A DNA stretch of 64,000 bases from Caprella mutica (GCA_947561585.1 CANNZV010000439.1:1-64000); one strand, 5' to 3'. Counted from the first letter of the stretch, positions 10,901 to 38,548 are shown. Numbers and translations: made by a program. The notes: generated by a model not told the origin, from the sequence alone.

Positions 10901-13900
10901 GCTTATAGTTACACAAAAGTACAGAAGAACAAACAAACAACCGCCCTCCCTATACCTTACATCATAATTGACGCACTTAGTCATCCGATTGCTATGGAAA
11001 TTTCCACAAGTTTTCTATAGACTATTTTGGGGGTAACTAAAGAAGATTTTTTTTTAGAAAAAATGTCATAATGCGTGAACCATCCATCCCCTCAAGTGTA
11101 AAATCTTCACTGGGAAATCAAACTTCTCCTTTAAAGTATCTTAAATGTGGCAACCTGGATCCATTTTCTCTCCAAACTGGCAACTTTCCTACCACACTTT
11201 GAAACATGGCCCCTGCACCAGGTCATTAAACAATTATGAAGTGTACAGTGTGTCAAAATTGTGGATAAAGTGAACTACATTAATGGTTTCATGTCACAAA
11301 AATTTAAAAGGTGGAGAAGCCCAACGTTATCTTAGAAGAGTAATGTTATTCCTACCGGAAACTTCCTTTTAAATAAAGGACTTTGCTGTGATAAATTGAA
11401 TGTCTGGAGCTTAGTGACGAATGTGACAATCGTGTCACATGTTAAAGAGAAAATTCAGTAAATTTCAAAACTAATTAAAATTATTACTTATAATAACCAC
11501 TTATTGGCTACTAACTAGACACATTCGAAGTTTATAAAATCTTGACTTTTGAAAATTATTTTCGGTCGTAAAGGGTTAATTAGTGTAAATTTGTAGATTT
11601 TCCAAGATTTCCATAAGTAGGATATCAACACTTTGCAGCCCAGAGCGTAAATTTCTGTGGTATTCCATGGTTGGCATTGAAACATGAAAATGGGAACCTG
11701 TTAATTACTTTCTGAAACTTACCCAAGGTATCTGCTGTAGCTACAGCACTTCCAGTTTTTATTAAAATGACTTCACTTCATCATGGCATTCTATGTAACT
11801 GTGTCATGACAGCAGTGTAATGAGAACATCTTTCCCTCTTGCAGTTACCGTTCAGGCGGTGGTGGCGGTGGTCGTTATGAACGAGATGGTGGACGCAACA
11901 ATCGAGGAGGTTATGAGCGCGAGAAGAAGCCTCTCCCCACCGAGCCTCCCTTCACAGCATATGTTGGCAACTTAGCTCAGGAATCAGTGCAAGGGGACAT
12001 TGAGCACATGTTTGATAGTCAATCCGTGAGTGTAAATACTACGAGAAAACACACCATATCTAACAGTTCAACCTTTTGATATTGCATCAAAATAATATAT
12101 CTTGCAACTTTCAGAATTATCCAATGATTCAATAAGTCAGTAAAAAATTAGACAATTTCTAATAATTATTTCAGTAAAATATTCCTCAATTACCTTCACA
12201 AAATTGCAGAAGCTTATGTTTGATCAGATATATTAAGAAATGTTATGATTATAGATGATGCTCTCTTTATATAATTTTTTTCATTTTGATCAATGTTTTC
12301 TTGATGCATTGAGCTGCTTTTAAAGAAATTAAATTTTATATTCTTCTAAAAAAACTGATAATGTTTAAAATCTAGATTTTGAATGATACAAACTGTTATA
12401 TTATCTTTGACATTGAATGCGAAATGAATTATATTTGTGTTATTTGAATTTTCAATTCTCTCAAATTTTCAAAGTCTCTGTTGTAGCTAATTGATGGTTT
12501 TGACTTAACCCTCTAAAACCTGATTATATTTCGGTCAAAATACTACTGTTACATATGCGTGTCACCTAATAGAAGTTGAGAACTGTGTCTATTCTATTCT
12601 AATCAAGAGATGTTTAATAGTCATTGCCTTAGTGTATGGTCTCACAAAGCACTCCATTTCAGTTGGTGGCGAAGAATGTGCGGATGGTTCACAACAAAGA
12701 GACAGGGCAATTCAAAAGATTCTGCTATGTGGAATTTGCATCTTTGAGTGACTTGGAATCAGCTCTTGAACTTGATGGAGCTCAGTACATGTCTAGCACA
12801 CTGAGGATTGATGTGGCTGGTAGGTCTTGCATCATTTTATGTAGTCATTAGTGTTTCGAATTGCTACCATGAACAGATCTTGATATCTGGTTTAATTAAT
12901 ATCTTCTTATTGCCAATAATAATAAATTCTTTTGATTTAAAGTTCAAATTTTTGATAGTGAGGTCAATCAGTATTTCTTTTGAAAATAAATTAAAAAATC
13001 AGTATCTGAAGATTTAAAACTGAAACAGATTCATATGTAAAAAATGGTATACTAATCTATGCTCAAACAACTTTTTTCTGCTTTCAGATCAACCTCGATC
13101 TGGTTATGGTGGAGATAGAGGACGTGGAAGAGGGAGAGGCGGGCGTGGTGATTTTGGTGATAGGGGTAGGGGAGATTTTGGTGATCGTGGTGGCCGAAGA
13201 GATGACTTTAGAGGTGGACAAGGAGGTGAGTGAATTACCACAAAGTTAAAGTACCGAAATAACTAATTCTCTATTGAAATATCCAATTGTCATCAATAAA
13301 ATATGAAGTATATGTTCTTTTATTAGCTACAATTAATATCCTAATCGGAAAAAATCAGTTTAGGAGAATGAATTCTTATTAGTGATATTTAGCTACTTCT
13401 AACTTTCTCGTATCTATTATAACTTTTCCCCCCATTCCTTTTGTGCAGGTGGGGGAGACTGGAACAGAGGGGGTGATAGTGGTGGACGCTACAACAGAGA
13501 TGGTGGTGGTGGAGGAATGAGAGGCAACTACAATGACAGGGGCTATGGTGGATTCGGAGGCGATAGAGGAGGATTTGGAGGAGACAGAGGTGGTGGTGAT
13601 AGAGGAGGATTTGGAGGAGACAGAGGTGGTGGTGATAGAGGAGGATTTGGAGGAGACAGAGGTGGTGGTGATAGAGGAGGATTTGGAGGAGATAGAGGTG
13701 GAAGATTTGGCGGAGGTGGTGACTTTGGAGGTAACAGACCAAGGAGAGACAGTGAGCGCAGCAAAACTTCTGATGAGTTCAGAGACACTCCTCCGGCTGC
13801 TGGTGAGTAGATACTATCTTGGGGTAGCACCTCTAAAGTTAGAAATTATAAGGTGACTACTACTAGCAGCTTACTACCAATAAGAATGTAGTCTTAATTA

Positions 13901-16449
13901 CATTGTTCCTTGTGGATAAGTCTTAGGATATTGTTTATAAAATTATGAGGTTACTTGCTCCTTGATAGGCTATAAAGATTGACTAATAAGAGTATACGGG
14001 GGCGTGTCGCTTCCGAGCAGCCCCCCCCCCCTCTGCTGCCAGGTCATTAAACAAGCACCTAGTGTGCAGTATAACCATCTAGCGGATAAAAAAAACTACA
14101 TTACATCCAGCTATGTTGAGTTTCGAAGTTCTTATTGTTTGAAATTTAAATTAATTAAACTCGTAACTATATGCAAGAAGCAAGCCAATAGTGGGTGGAC
14201 CACTAACGGTTTAGTGCTCCGCCCTCTGTTGGCTCCTCCTCCTCCTCGCTGACCAATCAGAGTAGAGTTATCGTTAGAAACATTATGCTTGCAACACTGT
14301 ATCGAAAGAAACTTATGCGACAAATACAGTATCTCTAAAATCTTATGTACTATTTAGCCAAAGATATTATACTACAACAAGATACACCACTCTCACGAAT
14401 TTCTTATTTATAAAGCACCATCTGGATTTGAAAGAGAGAACTAGAGAAACAACAACATTTGGTTTGTTTAATAATATTTAACTTTTATTTCATTCATTAA
14501 TGAAGAATATTTTACTGGAAAATTAAGTTAGATACAGCTAAATTAAAAAAAGACATGGCGCTAGCTCCCGCTTTCAAATCCAGATGGCGCTTTTTCTATT
14601 AAAAACTGTAGTTTAATATCTTTGGTTTAGCTACCAGCTTCAAAAATTTAGGCGAAACTGTAGAAAGTTGTAACTCTGTCAAGGAAGTAACTACCCATTT
14701 GTGCAATGTAATTGGAAATGACTTTAATATTTATTGCGTGTATTGCCATCTTTATCAGTTACGATTACATGTACACAAAGAACATTCTCTACCGGCGAAG
14801 TATACATTTAAATATATGCATTTATAAATCGATTGTGATAATTACAGGCGACGTGTACCATATAGCTATTGCCACTGTTTTTGGCTGACAGACGTTTCGT
14901 CGACAAATTTTCGTAAATTGGATATTAACACTCTAATGTTACAAAACATGTACTTTAACAGAATGATGTATCAAACGATCAAACTATGAAATAGAATAAT
15001 GGTAATGAGGAAAACTATTAAATATATTACAATAGTTTTTCTATTTTAATACTAAACCTGAACTACTCAATAATAACCAATTATTTCAAAGTAATTTGAA
15101 AAATTATATATGCAAGACAAAACTAAAAAAAATATATCGCATCAAATAATGAAATAATTGAAATCTAAAGACTGTAACCACACACAAAGAGCATTCTTAA
15201 ATTTAATTCTTTGCCTATGAGTAGCCTCGTATCACAACTGCCTATTAGTGTCTTGCGGTGTTGGCTTATGTTGAGGTGTCTTTTAATATTAATAATAATA
15301 TATTAGTTCTACAATGTTATGTAATAAGTTCATATTTTTCTTGGATCCTGGATAGGATTTTTAATATTTTTTTCTTACAGAATCAAAATTCGAAAATGGA
15401 ATATCGTTCAATACTCTGAACATTTTCTATTTTAAAGCCAACTACTTGTTTCAAAGAATCACTTTTTGGTAAAACGATAACCTAAGTATCGATAAACATT
15501 CAACGGCGAGCTTTTATATTAAATCTCTACTTTCAATCTAGGATTACCAATCAATTACAGAAAACCCGCAGTAGTTGAACAGTGGGCATTTACCGACTGA
15601 AAAGGAAATTGTTTTAAATCACAAACGTAACTCGACCCAAAATTATTTATTTACTTTAAAATAATTTGGTGCAATCGAGTAGTTTTGTTTAGTATTAAAG
15701 TAGAAAAACTATTGAAATTTATTTAATAGTTTTTCTATTTTGTAATTTGATGCATTATTCTGTTAAAGTACATGTTTTGTAACATCAGAATGTTAATATT
15801 CATTTTACGAAAATTTGTCGTCGAATCATCTTGTCGACTAAAAGTCCTGTCGACAAAACCTCTGCACAACCTATTTCTAACTAGTTATAGTAAAAGAACT
15901 AATCTTTGAGAAGCTGCATGTAACGTGCCACTTTGATAGCTGTATTAGTACTGGTGCTATAGTTGTTATTACTGGTTTAAACCTATTGCGGTAGAGCAAA
16001 CAAGTTGGATCAACTTTCACTGTCAACGTTTTGAATCTACTATGTAGGTATAATGATATTATTTCGGCTTGCAGAGTCGTAGGTTGGATGTTAGAAAGTG
16101 GCACCTTTTGGCTTCTAACAAAAAGTGTTAACACGTGGTCAGGTGTGAAATTAATTCGTCTTCAGGGCTCTATATCTTTATTTTAATAACTATCTGCCTC
16201 AATTAACTAAATTATAATATAAAACATTGTTTTAAAGTGTTTCCTGCTGTCCAATAACCAATGTGTTTATTGCCAGACGCACCACCCAGACCTCGCCTGA
16301 AGCTGTTGCCGCGCACAGTGAAGGCCCCAGTGAACCAGAGGGCTGTGTCCGAGGCAACCTCCAGCATATTTGGGGGTGGTAAGCCTAGGGATGAGACAAA
16401 GTTCAAGAAAACCGAAGAGGAAGAAGCTGCTTCAGAGTCAGCTGAGTAG
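4952..16449 (+). CDS. eIF4H: eukaryotic translation initiation factor 4H (eIF4H), RRM protein
   Basis: eIF4H stimulates the RNA helicase activity of eIF4A during cap-dependent initiation in the cytoplasm (family knowledge). The coding exons are 4952-4983, 11845-12025, 12663-12819, 13088-13225, 13449-13802 and 16277-16449, all with GT-AG introns and phases that close, giving 344 codons plus TAG. The start is ATG at 4952 in context CATCATGG. Exon 2 gives the family signature [14 protein letters not shown], which includes RNP2, followed by VQGDIEHMF. Exon 3 gives RNP1 (KRFCYVEF) and LRIDVA, closing the RRM. Exons 4-5 are a Gly/Arg/Asp-rich tail. Exon 6 gives the conserved end [12 protein letters not shown]...[10 protein letters not shown], then an acidic tail. 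Mammalian eIF4H is about 248 aa, so the tail accounts for the extra length. Intron 1 (4984-11844) is crowded with small transposons. eIF4B is excluded by the C-terminal block. Confidence 0.95.
5651..5853. mobile_element. CCATGTT-ended hAT-like MITE
   Basis: This 203-bp element has terminal inverted repeats CCATGTTTCAGAG / CTCTGTAACATGG and a perfect 8-bp target duplication TCTGCAGA at 5643-5650 and 5854-5861. Its interior contains repeated CCAATTTGGC/AAGCCAAT words. It has no coding capacity. An 8-bp duplication fits the hAT superfamily. A relative lies at 44680-44902. Confidence 0.85.
6014..6240. mobile_element. CCAAG-ended hAT-like MITE
   Basis: This 227-bp element begins CCAAGTAAAATAGTATG and ends CATGCTTTATTGCTTGG. 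The perfect 8-bp target duplication is GATGACAG at 6006-6013 and 6241-6248. The interior has CTCTCCAAAATTA repeats and an internal palindrome around GCCATTAAAATGGC. Related copies, inverted or incomplete, are at 7209-7435, 8037-8202, 8545-8769 and 9733-9908. Confidence 0.85.
7209..7435. mobile_element. CCAGG-ended hAT-like MITE
   Basis: This is a 227-bp copy of the same family as 6014-6240, in the opposite orientation. The ends are CCAGGTAATGAAGTATG and CATATTATTTTGCTTGG. The perfect 8-bp target duplication is AAACTGGT at 7201-7208 and 7436-7443. It has no coding capacity. Confidence 0.85.
8788..9001. mobile_element. CCAGTCTG-ended hAT-like MITE
   Basis: This 214-bp element begins CCAGTCTGTATTTCGTGG and ends CACTAAATGCAGACTGG, with a perfect 8-bp target duplication GATACACA at 8780-8787 and 9002-9009. 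The interior has several GGTGGAT words. A relative is at 50190-50441 and a further one starts near 50670. Confidence 0.85.
9352..9531. mobile_element. CCAGTCTGCAG-ended MITE with a paralogous empty site
   Basis: This 180-bp element begins CCAGTCTGCAGAAACTGG and ends CCCATTTTCTGCAGACTGG. The target duplication is 7/8: GTATAATC (9344-9351) and GTAAAATC (9532-9539). The surrounding repeat occurs without the insertion near 50056-50068 (CAAGTGTAAAATCT), which gives a paralogous empty site and confirms the ends. Confidence 0.85.
10340..11091. mobile_element. GGGGATGGTTCACGC-ended element with long internal hairpin
   Basis: This 752-bp element has terminal inverted repeats GGGGATGGTTCACGC on the left and GCGTGAACCATCCATCCCC on the right, where the right end carries one extra GGAT. 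Its flanks are TTAA (10336-10339) and TCAA (11092-11095), compatible with a decayed 4-bp TTAA duplication. It contains a near-perfect hairpin with arms 10503-10558 and 10604-10660 and a poly-G tract near 10842-10852. No transposase is readable. It interrupts a repeat that is uninterrupted elsewhere in the window. Confidence 0.7.
11092..11844. other. distal part of eIF4H intron 1
   Basis: The first 130 bp are the rest of the GGCGAC-type repeat interrupted by the 10340-11091 insertion. Around 11211-11300 is a fragment starting CACCAGGTCATTAAACAA that recurs near 14036 and 48698. From about 11300 to the acceptor CTTGCAG at 11844 nothing beyond AT-rich intron sequence is seen. Confidence 0.6.
12663..12819 (+). 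CDS. eIF4H: eIF4H exon 3: RNP1 half of the RRM
   Basis: This phase-0 exon follows the acceptor TTTCAG and ends in a G that is split across the donor GTAGGT. It encodes beta-2/beta-3 of the RNA-binding domain ([20 protein letters not shown]), with the aromatic RNP1 positions F, Y and F intact, and beta-4 (LRIDVA). RNA binding should therefore be preserved. Confidence 0.93.
13449..13802 (+). CDS. eIF4H: eIF4H exon 5: Gly/Arg/Asp repeat tail
   Basis: The exon holds nearly perfect 36-nt repeats that encode [16 protein letters not shown] units (about 13550-13700), within an RGG-like low-complexity tail. Such tails bind RNA and self-associate in other proteins (family knowledge). Because the repeat period is a multiple of three and lacks stops, other frames and the opposite strand are also open here. 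Those frames are shadows. The exon ends ...DTPPAAG and splices to the conserved C-terminal block. Confidence 0.9.
13803..16276. other. eIF4H intron 5 with repeat fragments
   Basis: The intron runs from GTGAGT (13803) to TGCCAG (16276). It holds a fragment starting GCCAGGTCATTAAACAA (about 14036) shared with 11.2 and 48.7 kb, and a long inverted-repeat element (about 14885-15862). The rest is AT-rich with no coding evidence. Confidence 0.6.
14885..15862. mobile_element. long-terminal-inverted-repeat element, non-coding
   Basis: Two arms of about 170 bp face each other. The left arm (about 14889-15060) contains CGACAAATTTTCGTAAAT, then ATGTTACAAAACATGTACTT and AACTATTAAAT. The right arm (about 15680-15862) is its complement. 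Subterminal GTCGAC words occur at both ends. The exact ends and target duplication could not be fixed. No transposase is readable, so it is a non-autonomous element or a fold-back sequence. Confidence 0.6.
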
Positions 16450-17150
16450 GCAGCAGGTGAGGAACATGTAATAATAAGAGGAATAATTTAAAGTACACCA
16501 AGGCACCATTTACAGAGCTGTACTAGACAAGTTTATTTCATATCCTACAGAATTAGCTAGTGTTAAATTATAACACTTATTTTGTTTAGTATAACCATAT
16601 CAAAGGTGCTTAGAAAGTTAGAAACAATGAAATGGATGTTTTTTTGACGCTCTTTTTTTTCAGGCGTGTTTGCGGTTTGTTCAAACCACTGGACTGCAGT
16701 GGAGCTATTTGTTTAGTTTTTTATTTTTCTTAGTGCTTTGTTTTATATTGAAGTGAAGGAGGAAATACCTGTACAGTGTCAATATAGTCGAGTTGAGTAA
16801 TCCATTTTTAATCTAATTTAACCATTGGTATTTTTTTCTGAACTATGCAATGCTTAAATTTCCTCATCTAATTAACTGTATATTGTATTTATTATCTTGT
16901 TGAAAGTGACTGTCGGCATCTCTTGAAGCCTGTAGATACGCTTCTTTTGATTACCTCTACAATTTTGACTTTTTATAATATCTACCACAATTCCATGCAC
17001 TTTTATTTTAATTTGTTCTGGCCTAGCTTACTTCTTTGGCATTAACGTTAGCTCTCAATTGACGCTGTTAGTAATTTATCCATGCTATCTCATATTGAGA
17101 TATTGACAACCGTTAACTGCACCAAATAAATAAAGTCTTCTCTTTGGTGT
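16450..17150 (+). other. eIF4H: eIF4H 3' UTR with possible UTR intron and poly(A) signal
   Basis: Seven bases after the stop, GCAG|GTGAGG (donor at 16457) and a pyrimidine tract ending TTTCAG (acceptor at 16663) suggest a 207-bp intron in the 3' UTR. Being so close to the stop, it should not trigger nonsense-mediated decay. Overlapping AATAAA signals at 17125-17134 are the best polyadenylation candidates. Further signals are near 17697. No transcript data were available. Confidence 0.5.
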
Positions 17151-19542
17151 CCATCTTTTCAACACTCATCCAAATACTTGAAGAACTTTTTAAAGTTTGA
17201 ATAACAGTTTCCAGTTGATAATTCTTATTTTCCTGCTTTGGATTAAAATGATAATTCACTTTTTGTTATTTTGTTTCTACATCAGAGAATTAAGATTCTT
17301 TTCAAGTTCACTCTTATGCACTTTATTTTCTAGGAAGGTGGAAATTGACTAATTGCCTTAACGTTAAGAAGAACATTTAGTAGGCCTATATTACCATGTT
17401 TTGACTTATGACATCAATACACTCTGCTTTTAAGCAATTCACTCTGTACTGCTAAGACTTGGAGAAGGTGTGATTGTTAAACTATAGAAATGTGTATAAA
17501 TACTGTCCGTATGTTCAAAAGTTGTATTATATATGCTGATAGCTCGTAAGTCTTCTTTTATTAATGCATAGCACTTATCTGTAGTTTGTTTTAAGGGACA
17601 ATTGTTTGAGAGTGTGGTGGTAATGTGAAAAATTTAAATGAAAGACAATTCACTTTGCTGATGAGGGAATGCGTAGCTATCTTTATATCTTCGTGTAATA
17701 AATAATTACTAAACAAATGAGAAATTGTCTGCTATATTAATCCGCTATTGTGAAGGATAATAAGACTTCATATTGAATGGTTTTAAAATTTCTTACTCTA
17801 CTAAGAAGTGTACAATTGTTACTTCCTCTAAATGTAAATTCCACTACATTGCACCTGTAAATAAGACACTAGTCTACAGTCTCCAAATATTTAGTTCAGC
17901 ATAATGATTCTTAGTGAAATCTTGTATATTATATACAGTTTTAAATTAGAGTAAATATTTTGGCTTGAATAGCTATATGCAAAGTCTCTTTGTCTAACAT
18001 AAGTAAATCAGTAGTACACTATACTAGTTCTGATTATCCTGTGAAAAAATAATAGCACGAAATTTTTATTTAAGATATGGAAACTATGTTGGGATTTTAA
18101 AATTTACGTATTAGTTTGCTAAATAAAAATTAGTATCTAGTTTGGCAAGTTAAAACATAACAGTACGAATTTTGTTTCGGACTTTATCTTGAAATTATGA
18201 GTTTTCTTTAGTCAGTGGAATATGTACAAAACTTAATGAATCAAGCTCACTCAAATTACAAGATATATTTTAGCATACAAGTAGCACATACACGAACAAA
18301 TAAAGTATTTACATCAATATAGCTAATATTAGACAGAAGGTAAGGATGCTATTCAAAATATAATAACGGCATCATAAATTAATATAACACTGACTAAGGT
18401 TGATCTACAGAATAAGATACTTAAGGCCTTGTTACACGGTGCGAGTTAGCCTAGCCAGTTTAGATTCTAGGGCAGCTAGGATGACTGTCGAGTAACTGTC
18501 ATTGAAATTCAATGCTATGACATTGAACTACTGGTATGCGAGTACAGTGGGACAGCTACTGTCACGACAGTAACTCGCACCTTGTAACAAGCTCTTTAGG
18601 ATGACGCACGCATTCAACTGATAAGTTAGTGTATACCAACACGAAGTCAACGTGTTGAAAGATGGGATTGAATGAATTAGGAGTTTAACGTCTGCTTCGG
18701 AACTAAAGGCGATATCACTGACGTCAAAAGGAAATTAAATACAAGAATCTTTAATAGCTGGTCCGAAAGTAAAGTGGCTCCATGAACAAAGTCACCTCAT
18801 GGATGCAGAAAAGCTCCTCGGTGAATGCAGTCACTTACCAAGGAATATGACGAAAATGGATACAAGCACAGTTGACTGCACTCGTGGATGGAAGAGGAAA
18901 ATGAAGAGGTGATAGTATATTTAAGCCTACCTAACATGAAATTCACAACTTCATAGTCTAAGGAAAAAGACTAAACAAATTACTAGTTTGTGAACCAACA
19001 AGATAAGCCTACCCCATTCTTTTCCATTCACCACAGACAGCTTCAAGATAAAGCCTCTGGGGTCTAAACGATGGAAAATACTAATCCTAGCGTCTAAATA
19101 ATTATTTTTATATATACATCGGTAAAGATAAAGGAGTAAATCATTTTCGAAACATTTTGTAACGAATGGAAGAACTTTAACAATGCAAAAGAATAATCAA
19201 GGTTTGTATCACCAGAAGTTAAAGTTAAAAAAAATTTGTTGTCACGAAACCCCAAAAGTAATATTTTTGAAATTTTGTCAACATTTTAGATTTATGTACA
19301 ATATAACTTTTTTTGTGAAGAAATAAATTTCACATCAAAATTGAGAGAGAATTTTAGAAGAAAATGCAAGGAATAATTAAATCAAAAATACTGACCACTA
19401 AAAGTGCAAAATAAGAAAGAAACGAGACTACGAAAACCAACAAGATGTCAATTTCTTGTAAGGTTATTGCCAGATAGGGTACAGCATCAGTTACCAGATT
19501 CACACCTGGCAATTGCCACTTTACCACTAATAGGAGAACATT
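17150..19542. other. intergenic space between convergent genes, including Abi 3' UTR
   Basis: AT-rich sequence without a coding signal. Candidate poly(A) signals for the minus-strand Abi transcript are TTTAAT at 18750-18755 and TTTATT at 18065-18070 (minus ATTAAA and AATAAA). One small transposon (18424-18595) is present. The tail-to-tail layout means the two 3' UTRs may come close or overlap. Confidence 0.45.
18424..18595. mobile_element. 172-bp Harbinger-like MITE
   Basis: The left end AGGCCTTGTTACACGGTGCG and the right end CGCACCTTGTAACAAGCTCT are inverted repeats continuing into AGTTA. TTA flanks both ends (18421-18423 and 18596-18598), fitting the 3-bp duplication of PIF/Harbinger MITEs. 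It is non-coding. Confidence 0.7.
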
Positions 19543-35819
<16,277 letters not shown>

Positions 35820-35879
35820 GATTAATAATTAGTAAAAGACAACAATAAGAAAGTTATTTTTGTTGAGTTCTCCTGAAAT

Positions 35880-36660
35880 AGAAATTGGCATAATTAATTG
35901 GTTGGAAACTTCAAAAATGAGCCAAATTGGCTTGGGCCCCTTGGCCCAGATTCTGTGAAATTTTGACTCAAAATTAGCCTACAATTGGCCACTTGCCAGC
36001 AACCAACCACCATGACCAGGTAATAAAGTATGTCTGGTAAGATTGTGCGGGTAAATTTGAACCTCAAAATTACCATTGGAGAGAAATTTCTAATTTTTCC
36101 TATGCTAGTGCTACAATATTATTTTGTAGAGAATATATTAAAATTTCATCATTTTGGAGAGAAATTCAGAGATGTTTCAAATTATGTAAAAAGTCAATAA
36201 GTTGAAAAAACTGTAATCAACTGTTAAATCACTTACACATCAGACATGAAACACGATGATGTTTTCAACTATAAATTTTTCACTAAGAAGCCAAATATCT
36301 ACTTTAACACGTTCACTGCGTTTCAGGCCATGTGTGGGATTACACTGTTGCGTATCGGGACACCAGTGTACCGAATGCCACTTTTTAATGTGTTTTTAAA
36401 AATGCTAATTATTACTAATTTAAAGATTATTCTTCAACTTATGGATTTATTAACATAACTGTCATTAATATAACAGAGAAATGCCAGCTATATCTAGATA
36501 TGCGGTGAAAGTGTTAAAATGAGTTATTTATGGCAATCTAGGTCCATTTTCTCATCAAATTCAAAATGGCAACTTTTCAGCCACACTATGAAACATTTTA
36601 ATGGCGAGTTTATGGCAGTTACTTTGAGCTCTTCAATTGCAAATGGCGAGAAATATCTAT
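35880..36660. repeat. fragments of the CCAG/CCATG MITE families upstream of Abi
   Basis: Pieces with AATTGGCTTGGGCC and ACAATTGGCC (as in 5651-5853), CCAGGTAATAAAGTATGTC (as in 7209-7435) and GGCGAGAAATATCTA are mixed. No pair of intact ends was found. Any Abi promoter would lie in or next to this sequence. Confidence 0.55.
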
Positions 36661-37035
36661 TTTTCCCTTAGGGTAAGAGTGTGTTGAATCGACACCCTTC
36701 AATAATAGACACCCACAAACAGATATTCAAAATAATAAGCCTCCAGCCAATCACTCACTCTGACACATCACTATTGCGAATTGATTTGGGTTTCAGCTAA
36801 AAAACTATGAAGATAACACAGGTATATGCCAGGTAACAACAGTTCATCATTAGTTTTTGTTGAAAGTGGTTCCACACGTGTGATTTCACCTGTTGAATTC
36901 GTTAGTGACTTGCTATAAAGTTTATCTCTTTCCTAACTGAAAATACATTATAAACATTCTGTTCTTCTATTTCCTTTTAAATCATAGCTAGGATGAGTGC
37001 GAAATTTCAGTTCATGTTTAACAGTCATTATTTAA
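36661..37035. other. unassigned intergenic DNA
   Basis: Contains GTGTGTTGAATCGACACCC near 36669-36687. A weakly related complement (GTTAAATCGACCCCC) occurs near 37663. This could mark a decayed element around the TTAA-type MITE, but the match is too short to call. Confidence 0.3.
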
Positions 37036-37612
37036 AGGTCATCTCCAAGCAAATTTTTTTATTGCTTAAATCAACGAGGCTAATGTTTCTTATCATTTCA
37101 CTGCAAACTCCATAAAATTTGATAGCATATTTTTAATTTTAAATGCTTTTAAAGATTTATATAATCCAAACTCTATAAAACCTACTTTACTTCAGACTTT
37201 CTAATTTTCAGTCTGAAGAAGAAGAATGTACACCTTTTTTTTTGATTGTCAACTAGGTATTTGGTTTAATAAATCTATTTATTATTCGTTTAAAGTTTTA
37301 AATTTGGATAAACTTATTATAGAAACGTTTATATACTTTTAGAAAAAATTAATATTTAAAGGAAGGCCAAAAACGCATTGTTTGTTTAAAAATCTAAATT
37401 TGAAATCAAAACAAAGAGTGCACACTTCTTTCTCAGCGTCAGGTTGGAGATTTGCTTGATTGTTGCTCACAGAGTATTAAAAAACTTTAAAAGCAAATAA
37501 TAAAATATATACTGAACCAAATTGTATGCGGTTTGAGGAATAATGATTGCAGACCTTAGTTCTATAATATTTGTAATAAACTCATTTTTTCCCCGAAGCC
37601 TGGAGAGGACCT
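37036..37612. mobile_element. TTAA-flanked (piggyBac-like) MITE, copy 1
   Basis: This 577-bp element has ends AGGTCATCTCCAAGC and GCCTGGAGAGGACCT in inverted orientation, with TTAA at both sides (37032-37035 and 37613-37616). It has no transposase. A full-length relative in the opposite orientation is at 53683-54239. Lone ends (GGAGAGGACCTTTAA) occur at about 59060-59074, and a similar one (GGAGGGGACCTTTAA) near 30286-30300. Confidence 0.75.
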
Positions 37613-37771
37613 TTAATATTTTTGTTCGGTGCCACCGTTTGAAGCCCGAAATGTGGAGTTTTTGTTAAATCGACCCCCTGTGCCGAATAGTGAATTTTTA
37701 TACATTTAGGTAACTTAGCATTTTATGCATGTATTTGTGTCAGGAATGTTTATTACAAGGTGAAAATTCAA

Positions 37772-38548
37772 TTAATTTGAAGTTATTTCAATAAATTGAA
37801 AAATTGAAACTCTGCCTCCAAACCTGTTCAACAGGAATTCTTTGGCAACAGTAGTGCAATGAGCAGGAGCACCGTCCTGCATCCACCATAAACCTCGTCT
37901 TGTAGCACATGAACGAAAAGTGGGCCAAATATTATCTTGCAGCAATTTACAGTAGCAGTCTCCATTCACTATCTTCCATTTTCATCCATGAAGGCATGAA
38001 CAACTGGCACTTTACAGTTAACAATAGCAACAAAAAGCATAACCTTCTCATCATTTCTATTGTTAGATTCAACAATATCATTGGGACTAGTAAGAGACTA
38101 AGTACCATCATTCTTCCTGTGGAGGCCTTGATTCAATCAAAAAAAATTTTATCGGTCCAGATAACTTTCAACACAAATATTTCGGGATCTGGCTGATCCA
38201 AGAGCCACCGGCAGAATTTGATTCAATGTTCCTTAAGGGCTTCCGTTATTGGATACACAGCCATATCAAGATAGAATAGATAGGTCTTTCTTAAGGATTC
38301 TCCAATAAGTGGTTGAAGAAAAGTTGAAAAGAGTCGCTGATTTCCTGACTGAGATTCTTGATCTTGCATCCAAAAATGATCTGACTTATTCTACTTTTTC
38401 TGGCGTTCTCTTTGTGGGACGTCTTGATTTCTTATTTTCCAGATATCTCTTACTCATGTAGAAACAGACGTCTGACCATTGCTGGCAAAGATGTTGTCAC
38501 GAGTGCTCTTATTATAAACTTTTTCTGTTCATCGGAGAATTTCACCAT
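37772..38548 (-). pseudogene. mariner/Tc1-type transposase, frameshifted
   Basis: The minus-strand reading starts MVKFSDEQKKFIIRAL (ATG at 38548), the first HTH. Then come RPTKRTPEKVE, ISVRKSATLFNFSSTTYWRI (second HTH, about 38385-38305) and FVLKVIWTDKIFF with the first catalytic Asp. The piece VMLFVAIVNCKVPVVHAF follows, and finally an open stretch from 37969 with YCKLLQDNIWP and WWMQDGAPAHCT, which carries the second Asp. Several stops and shifts separate these parts and the C-terminus is missing. Terminal repeats were not found. It is related in type to the fragment at 1752-2455. Confidence 0.75.

Noticed and set aside
13389..13856. Pro-, Leu/His- and Glu/Val-rich open frames overlapping eIF4H exon 5 on both strands
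   Set aside because: Shadows of the 36-nt in-frame repeat. The true frame is fixed by splice phases and by eIF4H homology on both sides.
4952..16449. Reading the plus-strand gene as eIF4B, hnRNP A or another glycine-rich RRM protein
   Set aside because: The [14 protein letters not shown] start of the RRM and the [12 protein letters not shown]...SIFGG end are eIF4H signatures, and there is only one RRM.
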